From contig CAUJII010000241.1 in assembly GCA_963205035.1 (NCBI GenBank), positions 1 through 6,187 on the forward strand: a stretch of 6,187 nt of DNA, given 5' to 3'. The translations under genes were made by a program, and so were the position numbers. Positions 1-5,264 of this stretch are shown here, piece by piece. Positions within the stretch are counted from its first letter, which is position 1. Each line of letters opens with the position of its first letter. The DNA is from Spirochaetota bacterium. GTDB lineage: Bacteria; Spirochaetota; Leptospiria; Turneriellales; Turneriellaceae. The notes below the pieces were generated by a model, which saw nothing but the letters and a program-made list of their open reading frames with translations, did not search any database and was not told the DNA's origin.

Positions 1-380
1 AACTTATTTAAGATACGCTGCGGGTCTAAACCGCCTGAGAAAATGGCAGTCTTGATTGCCTCTGCCCACTTCGCATTTCTTGAAAAAGCGATTTCAATGT
101 TTCCCGTTCGTACCGAATAAATATTTGAGAACTCATCGAGATCCACGAGCCACGGCTTGTTTTCAAACACCAGCTCGGCTTCGCGCTCTTCGCCATAGCG
201 GTCTTTGAGTCTCTTGCCCTCGCTCGTCGCACCCGATGGCTCTGCAAGCGTCTGACAAAACGCATCGAGAAGCGTCGTCTTGCCCGCCTCGTTGGGCCCA
301 TAGAAAACAGTCACGCTTGCGAGAGAAAAATTTTTGCGCTGGAACTTTCCAAAATTGCCGAGCTTTAATTCTTTGATCAT
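1..380 (-). CDS. Rad50/SbcC/YhaN-like ATPase, N-terminal part (runs off left edge)
   Basis: The first 126 residues of a large P-loop ATPase are visible, from an ATG at 380-378 to the window edge, with no stop. The protein starts with a short beta strand of the 'FGKF' type (residues 10-13), common in Rad50/SbcC/YhaN proteins. A Walker A motif GPNEAGKTT follows at residues 28-36, then LLDAF. The GPNEAGKT wording is closer to the YhaN/AAA_27 branch than to classical SbcC, which usually has GPTGAGKT or similar. Family members carry a long coiled coil and a C-terminal Walker B/ABC signature; both would lie beyond the left edge. The start is one base after the stop of the phosphoesterase gene, so the two are almost certainly co-transcribed and probably translationally coupled. 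Only a weak purine stretch (GAAAAG) precedes the ATG. The pair would act on DNA ends; that role is inferred from the family. The assignment to YhaN rather than SbcC is moderately sure. Confidence 0.85.
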   Translation of the reverse strand, partial: MIKELKLGNFGKFQRKNFSLASVTVFYGPNEAGKTTLLDAFCQTLAEPSGATSEGKRLKDRYGEEREAELVFENKPWLVDLDEFSNIYSVRTGNIEIAFSRNAKWAEAIKTAIFSGGLDPQRILNK

Positions 381-381
381 T

Positions 382-1485
382 TTACTTTTCAAGCTCCGCC
401 TTAATTTCGAGTAACCCCAATTCTCGCGCACGCAAGTAAAGGCGTCGCTCCGAATCGGTCTGGGCAGCAGCATTCCTTATTTCCCAAACGGCTAAAAACT
501 TTTTGGCTAACGTACTTTGCGTAATTCCAGCAAGGACTTGCACGCCTGAGGTGTCGACCTCGACACGGCGGCAGCGCGCTTCGAGTGTTTCATAAATCTC
601 ACGGCGTACTTTTTCGATGACGGTTTGGACCTCTGCAATTCCTGAAAGCGAAACATAAACAAAGTCTTGCGCGCCCACGCCGTCTGCGATCTTGCTCAAG
701 GCAGACGAGTCGCCGTCTAAACGCAATGCAAAATCAACGCTCCGGTACTCGCCTGCACTCTTAAGCGTGAGCGCCGTCTTGTGGTATCTACCCCCCTCAA
801 ATTGAATGAGATTTACCTGCCGTGCTCCGGCTTCCCCTTTACGCCAAACACGCGGCGATCCCGGATACGCAGCCTCGATGCCGTCGATCTTAAAATCGGT
901 CTTCTTGTGTATGTGCCCCAAACACACAAAATCGACGCCGTGCTTTTTGAAAAAGGAAGAGTCGATAACGACGGCCTTTTCGTCTTCGTCATCGACGAGT
1001 GCCTCGAGGCTTGTGCCCGTCACAATTCCATGTGCAACCGCAACGCGTACTTTATTGCTGCGTTCTCTGACTACGGCTTCGCTCAGCGCGGCATAGTCAT
1101 CTTGGTGTGGAATGCACAAAAACTCGACATTTGCTTTTTCGATGTATTGGAGCGGCGCCGTGTCGCTATCGACCACATGACCCGCAGGAATACCCAAGTC
1201 ATAAGAGTTAATTTTTCGCTTTTTCCGCGCCAGATTCTCATGGTTACCCGCAATATAAATAACTTCACACTTTTTCTGGAGTTTTGAAAGCCTCTCCTTA
1301 AAATCGCGGTGACCAGCCTCGATGTCTGTAAAGCGATTAAAAACATCCCCCGCAAGAACGAGGAAATCCGCCGCATGCTCATTGGCCTTCTCGACAATTT
1401 CATCGAGAACGGAGTAACTATATTGCATTTCGGCCGGCGTGTCGCGGGTGAGGTGTAAATCCGCCGTATGGAGAAGTTTCAGCAC
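382..1485 (-). CDS. Mre11/SbcD/YhaO-like metallophosphoesterase (DNA exonuclease subunit)
   Basis: This is a 367-residue calcineurin-like phosphoesterase. All the metal-binding motifs of the Mre11/SbcD family are present in order: D9-x-H11, GDVFN at 46-50, GNHE at 80-83, H152 (VAHG), and GHIH at 190-193, followed by a YPGSP strand near 207-211. Residues from about 245 on form a less conserved C-terminal capping region. Family members are Mn-dependent nucleases that work with a Rad50-type ATPase, here the next gene downstream. The start is GTG at 1485-1483: the frame has a stop seven codons upstream and no other start codon in between. No Shine-Dalgarno sequence precedes it. At 367 residues it is somewhat shorter than typical SbcD or YhaO (about 400). 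It could belong to either branch; the partner's Walker A wording favours YhaO. The nuclease fold is very sure, the exact subfamily less so. Confidence 0.9.
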   Translation of the reverse strand: MLKLLHTADLHLTRDTPAEMQYSYSVLDEIVEKANEHAADFLVLAGDVFNRFTDIEAGHRDFKERLSKLQKKCEVIYIAGNHENLARKKRKINSYDLGIPAGHVVDSDTAPLQYIEKANVEFLCIPHQDDYAALSEAVVRERSNKVRVAVAHGIVTGTSLEALVDDEDEKAVVIDSSFFKKHGVDFVCLGHIHKKTDFKIDGIEAAYPGSPRVWRKGEAGARQVNLIQFEGGRYHKTALTLKSAGEYRSVDFALRLDGDSSALSKIADGVGAQDFVYVSLSGIAEVQTVIEKVRREIYETLEARCRRVEVDTSGVQVLAGITQSTLAKKFLAVWEIRNAAAQTDSERRLYLRARELGLLEIKAELEK

Positions 1486-1578
1486 AGCAGAATAAAGTTG
1501 GTGTTAAGGACACAGCGGCGAGAAGAAAACAATTAAAAAAAGCTTGCCCCAAGGTTTTAGTTCTCCATCGCTGCTTGT
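1486..1578. promoter_or_regulatory. Divergent spacer between nuclease operon and pspA
   Basis: This 93-bp spacer separates two genes pointing away from each other, so it should hold promoters for both; that is inference from layout. I see an A-rich run (seven A at 1535-1541) but no convincing -35/-10 pair in either direction. I also see no sigma-54 type GG-N10-GC element of the kind that drives pspA in enterobacteria. Neither start codon has a recognisable Shine-Dalgarno sequence. Confidence 0.4.
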
Positions 1579-2292
1579 ATGAGTATTTGGCAACGATTCA
1601 AACGCGCACTGCGCTCAATCTTCGGCGGCATGGTTTCCGAAATGGAAGACCCCGCATTGATTCTCGAACAGAATATCCGCGACATGCGCGACAAGATTCC
1701 CAAGATGAATGAAAACATCGCAATGCTTAAGGCGAACGCTAAGCTCATCGAAAGAGAGAAAGCAAAACTTGAAGCCGAGCAAGCCAAAATGACCGCAAAT
1801 ATTAAGGCCGCGATAAACCAAAATCGCGAAGACGTCGCGGGGCAATACGCATTAGAACTCGAACAAAATAAGACGAAAGTTGCGACTCTCGAAACGCAAC
1901 TCAGCCAAGCGCAGTCTGCCGCTGCAAAAGGCGAAGAGGCAAAAGTTGCGTTTATGAAAGAACTCGACCGCAAGACCAAAGAAGCGCTCGATGCAATCGA
2001 AACCGCGAAACGTGCGAAGTGGCAAAAAGAAGTCGCGGACACAATGGAGCAATTTACTGCTGGTGGCGTCGACCACACTCACGATGAAATGGTAAAGCGT
2101 ATTGAAAAGCAAAGTGCTATGTCAGAAGTTAAGCTCGACATGGCGGTTAGCAAAGGCAATAATGAAAAAGCGAGCATCGAAGCCGATGCTGAAAAAATCC
2201 GCGCAGCAGAGCTTGTGAAGCAATTCAAGATTGAAATGGGTGTGAGCGGCGGATCCGACTCGGCACAAGACAAGTCGGGTGTGAAGGCTTAA
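1579..2292 (+). CDS. pspA: PspA/IM30 (Vipp1) family phage-shock protein
   Basis: The 237-residue, almost wholly helical, highly charged protein matches the PspA/IM30 family. These peripheral inner-membrane proteins of the ESCRT-III superfamily bind damaged membranes and help preserve the proton-motive force. Residues 1-20 form the usual amphipathic N-terminal helix (MSIWQRFKRALRSIFGGM). The family hallmark follows: DPALILEQNIRDM at 24-36. Residues about 25-155 are a long heptad-rich coiled-coil hairpin, and further helices occupy about 168-221. The last 16 residues are a Gly/Ser/Asp/Lys-rich, probably disordered tail, which makes the protein slightly longer than E. coli PspA (222). The ATG at 1579 is the only possible start because an in-frame TAG lies at 1558-1560. 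It is a single-gene unit: no pspB, pspC or pspF is next to it in this window. The family is sure; whether it acts as PspA or as a Vipp1-like protein cannot be told from sequence. Confidence 0.94.
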   Translation: MSIWQRFKRALRSIFGGMVSEMEDPALILEQNIRDMRDKIPKMNENIAMLKANAKLIEREKAKLEAEQAKMTANIKAAINQNREDVAGQYALELEQNKTKVATLETQLSQAQSAAAKGEEAKVAFMKELDRKTKEALDAIETAKRAKWQKEVADTMEQFTAGGVDHTHDEMVKRIEKQSAMSEVKLDMAVSKGNNEKASIEADAEKIRAAELVKQFKIEMGVSGGSDSAQDKSGVKA

Positions 2293-2294
2293 CG

Positions 2295-2363
2295 CGACTA
2301 ACTATTCGGGCCCACCCCGACTAACTATGCGCGCCCACCGCGACTAACTATGCGCGCCTGCTC
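2295..2363. repeat. 23-bp tandem repeat, about three copies, at a convergent gene junction
   Basis: The 11-base core CGACTAACTAT recurs exactly at 2295, 2318 and 2341, a strict 23-base period. Copies 1 and 2 agree at 20 of 23 bases. Copies 2 and 3 agree over the first 18 (CGACTAACTATGCGCGCC) and then diverge into the methyltransferase coding sequence. The array begins 2 bp after the pspA stop codon and fills the whole gap between the two genes. Copy 3 and part of copy 2 lie inside the methyltransferase gene and supply its stop codon (2325-2327). The GC boxes GCGCGC (2329-2334 and 2352-2357) and GGGCCC (2308-2313) are self-complementary. The two GCGCGC boxes could pair as a 6-bp stem with a 17-nt loop, but no T-run follows, so it is not a typical intrinsic terminator. 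Confidence 0.9.
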
Positions 2364-3086
2364 CGCCATCCTTTCGAGGCAGAGCGCAGCAGCCACCGAC
2401 ACGTTGAGCGACTCGATTTGCCCGCTGCCCGGTATACAAAACCGGTCGCGACAGCCCGCGATAAATTGTGGGCTAAGCCCCTCTTCCTCGTTCCCCAGAC
2501 AAAAAACGGCAGGGGCCGTCTTGTTTCTGAAGGCCCCATCAAGAGTAGTTACTCGCGCCTTTTGAGGCTTGACTGCCGCCAAGGCGACAATGCCCGCATC
2601 TTTCACAAACGCGAAGAACTCCTCAACGCTCTCATATACGAAAAGCCGGGCACACGACAAGCCCCCCTCGGCGACACGCCACGCCGCCGACGTCATCGCC
2701 GCATTCCAGGACTTTCGACTCAGAATAATATCGTTCACACCAAAAAAAGCCGCAGTGCGTAGTATTGCTCCCACATTATGCGGATTTAAGACATCGTGGA
2801 GCAGAACCGTGTCGCGGCGAAGGCGAAGTTTCTTCAATGGCAGAGGTTCGACAGGCGCGACAACGGCTGCAACGCCTTGGTGGTGCGCGGAGTCCGTGAT
2901 GCTTTGCAGCTCCTCGCTCTTGACGAGGCGGTATGTTTTTCTCGCCTTGGCCAAGTAGCGGCAGGTCTCGGAAAAAAGCGGAGCGCGGTCTGCGTCAAAG
3001 AAAAGTCTTTCGATTAGCTCGGGATTTTTCTTGGAAAGCGCACTCACAGATTGTAAACCGCAAACAGTCAGCCATTTTTTTTGCAT
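2325..3086 (-). CDS. SpoU/TrmH (SPOUT) family RNA 2'-O-ribose methyltransferase
   Basis: The 253-residue protein has all three SpoU motifs: NPHNVGAILRTA at 101-112 (with the catalytic-type Arg110), GNEEEGL at 198-204, and IPGSGQIESLNVSVAAA at 218-234. These form the trefoil-knot S-adenosylmethionine site. Residues 1 to about 80 resemble the small substrate-binding domain of RlmB-like enzymes, ending in HHQGVAAVV at 68-76. The reading frame stays open upstream into pyrC, but the conserved N-terminus (CGLQSVSAL) begins just after the ATG at 3086. That start avoids any overlap with pyrC, so I chose it; no Shine-Dalgarno sequence is visible. The enzyme methylates a ribose 2'-OH in rRNA or tRNA; the exact target cannot be told from sequence, so no symbol is given. 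The last residues (ARIVSRGGRA) are encoded by the 23-bp repeat and are probably not conserved. An eight-A run follows the start codon (3075-3082). Confidence 0.9.
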   Translation of the reverse strand: MQKKWLTVCGLQSVSALSKKNPELIERLFFDADRAPLFSETCRYLAKARKTYRLVKSEELQSITDSAHHQGVAAVVAPVEPLPLKKLRLRRDTVLLHDVLNPHNVGAILRTAAFFGVNDIILSRKSWNAAMTSAAWRVAEGGLSCARLFVYESVEEFFAFVKDAGIVALAAVKPQKARVTTLDGAFRNKTAPAVFCLGNEEEGLSPQFIAGCRDRFCIPGSGQIESLNVSVAAALCLERMAEQARIVSRGGRA

Positions 3087-3146
3087 GCGCGGCAGAGTGT
3101 AAACGATTGACCGGGGGAGAATTGCTTTGCATCTCTCCATCGGTCG
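3087..3146. promoter_or_regulatory. Divergent spacer between RNA methyltransferase gene and pyrC
   Basis: Sixty bases separate the two start codons, so promoters in both directions should sit here or in the neighbouring coding ends. Rightward, TTGACC at 3107-3112 would be a fair -35 for pyrC, but the matching -10 region is poor. Leftward, TACACT (reverse complement of 3096-3101) is a plausible -10 with no good -35. A GGGGGAG at 3113-3119 is too far from the pyrC ATG (27 bases) to act as its ribosome binding site. All of this is weak. Confidence 0.3.
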
Positions 3147-4202
3147 ATGCCAACAATCTCTCAAGACAAAATCACCCTGCGCAAAGGAGACGATTTCCAT
3201 TTGCACCTGCGCGACGGGGGTGCGATGCAAAGCGTTCTGCCGCATACTGCGCGCTCGTTTGCACGCGCACTCGTGATGCCCAACTTAAAGCCACCTATCA
3301 CGACAGTCGCCGAAGCCGAAGCGTATCAAAAGCGCATTCTGAATGCGCTACCAGAACGCTCCGTGTTTTGTCCCCTCATGTCTCTTTATCTCACGGAGAA
3401 AACAACGGGAGACGAAATCCGGCGCGCAAAACAAAGCGACTCAGTACATGCTGTGAAGCTATACCCAGCCGGTGCTACGACCAACAGCGAAAGCGGCGTG
3501 CGAACCCTTGAAGCCCTCTACCCCATCTTTGAAACGATGCAAGAAGTCGATCTGCCGCTCCTCATCCACGGCGAGGTCGTCGACCGTGACGTCGATATTT
3601 TCGATAGGGAAAAAGTTTTTTTAGATGTGGGACTACTCCCGCTAACGAAAGAGTTTCCTGAACTGCGCATTGTGTTAGAGCACATCACGACGAAAAACGC
3701 GGTCGAGTTTATCGAAGCCGCGCACCCCCGCGTTGCGGCGACGGTGACGGCACACCACCTCCTTCTGAACCGCAACGCTCTTTTTGAGGGGGGCGTAAGG
3801 CCGCACCACTTTTGCTTACCGATTCTTAAACGAGAGCGCGACCGCGAAAGCTTAGTCAGAGCGGTTACGTCGCAGAATCCCAAATTTTTTGCAGGCACCG
3901 ATAGCGCGCCGCATGCGCAGCATGCGAAAGAAAGTGCTTGCGGTTGTGCGGGAATCTACACGGCGTTTGGCGCGCTTGAACTTTACTGCGAAGTTTTTGA
4001 TGAGGCGCACGCACTCGGTGCGCTGGAAGCGTTCACGAGCGAGTTCGGCGCGCGCTTTTATGGATTGCCGTTAAACGAAGAAAAAATCAGTCTTGTTAAA
4101 AAAGAAAATCCGATTCCCATCTCTTACCGCATGGGAGACGATTTTGTTGTGCCGCTGCGCGCAGGCGGCAACCTGAAATGGCGACTCGAAGAGAGGGATT
4201 AA
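3147..4202 (+). CDS. pyrC: Class II dihydroorotase PyrC
   Basis: The 351-residue protein is a full-length class II dihydroorotase (E. coli PyrC is 348). This cytoplasmic zinc enzyme makes dihydroorotate from N-carbamoyl-aspartate, the third step of pyrimidine synthesis. The active site is complete, with a constant offset of two from the E. coli numbering as I recall it. It comprises H18 and H20 in DDFHLHLRD with R22 for substrate, N46 in VMPNLKPP, the carbamylated K104 in VKLYPAGATTNS, H141 (LLIHGEV), H179 (LEHITT), D252 and H256 (GTDSAPH). The ATG at 3147 is the only start in its frame after a TGA at 3108-3110. It lacks a Shine-Dalgarno sequence. No other pyrimidine gene is nearby, so it is probably a single-gene unit. 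Its stop codon overlaps the korB stop on the other strand. Identification is very sure. Confidence 0.97.
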   Translation: MPTISQDKITLRKGDDFHLHLRDGGAMQSVLPHTARSFARALVMPNLKPPITTVAEAEAYQKRILNALPERSVFCPLMSLYLTEKTTGDEIRRAKQSDSVHAVKLYPAGATTNSESGVRTLEALYPIFETMQEVDLPLLIHGEVVDRDVDIFDREKVFLDVGLLPLTKEFPELRIVLEHITTKNAVEFIEAAHPRVAATVTAHHLLLNRNALFEGGVRPHHFCLPILKRERDRESLVRAVTSQNPKFFAGTDSAPHAQHAKESACGCAGIYTAFGALELYCEVFDEAHALGALEAFTSEFGARFYGLPLNEEKISLVKKENPIPISYRMGDDFVVPLRAGGNLKWRLEERD

Positions 4203-4209
4203 TCCCTCT
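4192..4209. terminator. Perfect 18-bp palindrome over interleaved stop codons, possible bidirectional terminator
   Basis: AGAGGGATTAATCCCTCT is a perfect inverted repeat centred between 4200 and 4201. In RNA it would form a 7-bp stem with a TTAA loop. On the plus strand it is followed by the T-rich but interrupted TTATTATTAT (4209-4218), which could end pyrC transcripts. The minus-strand side has only CTTCG after the stem, so termination of korAB there is less convincing. The TTAA at 4199-4202 holds both stop codons. The palindrome is directly visible; the terminator role is inferred from its position between convergent genes. Confidence 0.6.
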
Positions 4210-5245
4210 TATTATTATCGACGACCCACGTTTCACCCGCGTGCAAGAGTTGCTGCAACGTACCCTTGCCTTTCTTCGAGACAGCGTTTTGCACTTGCGC
4301 TTCGAGGTCTTCTTCGTACACACCGCGCTCTTCGCGGTAAAGCACGCCGAAAGGAACGGGAAGTGCCTGCTCTTTGGCCCCGCTCAAAACATGCCGACGT
4401 GCGGCGGCTTCAAAAGTTTGCAAGAAGTGCGGGTCGTTCTCATTGTAGGCCGTTACCTGATCGGGGTTATCGACAGCAGAGACGACCTCGAGCGCGCCGT
4501 GGTTTAAGCGCAGCCCTTTAGAGTTGCCTTCGCCGAAGAGCATCTTCTGACCATGCTCGACAAAAATCATCGTGTTGACACGGTTATCTTTTCCAGTGAT
4601 TGGATCAAAAACACCGTCGTTAAAAATAACGCAATTTTGGAGCACTTCGGTAAACGAAGTTCCTTTATGTTGGTGTGCGCGCTTAAAGACTTTTTCCATG
4701 TGTTTCATGTCTTTGTCGTACGTGCGCGCTAAGAACGAACCACCGGCGCCGAGTGCTAAACGCAGCGCAGAAAATGGATTATCAATCGACCCTTCGGGAG
4801 TCGTCTTCGCCACAGTACCGCGCTTGCTCGTTGGAGAATACTGGCCTTTCGTCAGCCCGTAGATTTCATTATTAAAAAGCAAAATATTGATGTCTAAATT
4901 ACGACGCAGAATATGGATGAGATGGTTACCTCCGATAGAAAGCGCGTCGCCGTCGCCTGTAATCACCCAAACCGAAAGCTCGGGCCGTGCGACCTTGAGT
5001 CCCGAAGCTACTGCTGGTGCTCGCCCATGGATGCTGTGGAAGCCGTACGTATCCATATAATACGGAAAGCGCGACGAACAACCGATGCCCGATATAAATA
5101 CCACGTCTTCTTTCTTTATTCCCAAATCGGGGAGTGTCTTTTGTACTGCGGTTAAGATTCCATAGTCACCGCAACCGGGGCACCAGCGGATGGTTTGGTC
5201 TGAAACAAAATCTTTTTTGGTAAGCGTTGTTTGTTCTTGTGGCAT
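4199..5245 (-). CDS. korB: 2-oxoacid:ferredoxin oxidoreductase beta subunit (probable 2-oxoglutarate type)
   Basis: The 348-residue protein is the thiamine-diphosphate- and Fe-S-binding beta subunit of a 2-oxoacid:ferredoxin oxidoreductase. The enzyme converts a 2-oxoacid plus CoA to acyl-CoA and CO2 while reducing ferredoxin, and can run in reverse. The four cysteines expected to hold the [4Fe-4S] cluster are C22 and C25 (WCPGCGDYG), C56 (GIGCSSRF) and C205 (LQNC). The ThDP/Mg signature runs from GDGDALSIGGNH (97-108) through HILRRNLDI to NNEIYGLTKGQ (125-135). Residues from about 225 to the end form the C-terminal extension seen in bacterial KorB proteins of about 340-350 residues. The ATG at 5245 has a good ribosome binding site. 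The gene follows korA after 19 bp and is its co-transcribed partner. 2-Oxoglutarate is the likely substrate by family resemblance, but pyruvate or branched-chain 2-oxoacids cannot be ruled out. Confidence 0.93.
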   Translation of the reverse strand: MPQEQTTLTKKDFVSDQTIRWCPGCGDYGILTAVQKTLPDLGIKKEDVVFISGIGCSSRFPYYMDTYGFHSIHGRAPAVASGLKVARPELSVWVITGDGDALSIGGNHLIHILRRNLDINILLFNNEIYGLTKGQYSPTSKRGTVAKTTPEGSIDNPFSALRLALGAGGSFLARTYDKDMKHMEKVFKRAHQHKGTSFTEVLQNCVIFNDGVFDPITGKDNRVNTMIFVEHGQKMLFGEGNSKGLRLNHGALEVVSAVDNPDQVTAYNENDPHFLQTFEAAARRHVLSGAKEQALPVPFGVLYREERGVYEEDLEAQVQNAVSKKGKGTLQQLLHAGETWVVDNNKRD

Positions 5246-5248
5246 AAT

Positions 5249-5256
5249 TCCTCTTT
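5249..5256 (-). promoter_or_regulatory. Ribosome binding site of korB
   Basis: On the minus strand the sequence AAAGAGGA ends a few bases before the korB ATG, at normal Shine-Dalgarno spacing. It lies in the 19-bp gap between the korA stop and the korB start. It is the only clear Shine-Dalgarno sequence in the window, which makes it useful for judging the other starts. Confidence 0.75.
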
Positions 5257-5264
5257 CTAATTAA

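Noticed and set aside
781..1287. A 168-codon open frame on the plus strand opposite the phosphoesterase gene.
   Set aside because: It lies entirely antisense to a gene with complete catalytic motifs, has no recognisable domain, and reads like a shadow of the other strand.
1557..2078. A 173-codon Ser/Phe/Ala-rich open frame opposite pspA, resembling a membrane protein.
   Set aside because: Its composition is what the reverse complement of a Lys/Glu/Ala-rich coiled coil gives; no start context or domain supports it.
2329..2357. A GCGCGC...GCGCGC stem as an intrinsic terminator between pspA and the methyltransferase gene.
   Set aside because: The loop is 17 nt and no T-run follows on either strand; the boxes are direct repeats that happen to be self-complementary.
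3087..3245. The longer methyltransferase frame starting at 3245 inside pyrC.
   Set aside because: The extra 53 residues overlap the pyrC start and its first metal-binding motif, and the family's conserved N-terminus begins right after the ATG at 3086.
3910..3926. A 7-bp inverted repeat with a 3-base loop (CGCATGC / GCATGCG) inside pyrC.
   Set aside because: It is fully explained by the codons for the active-site stretch Pro-His-Ala-Gln-His-Ala, which repeats His-Ala; there is no sign of a separate regulatory role.
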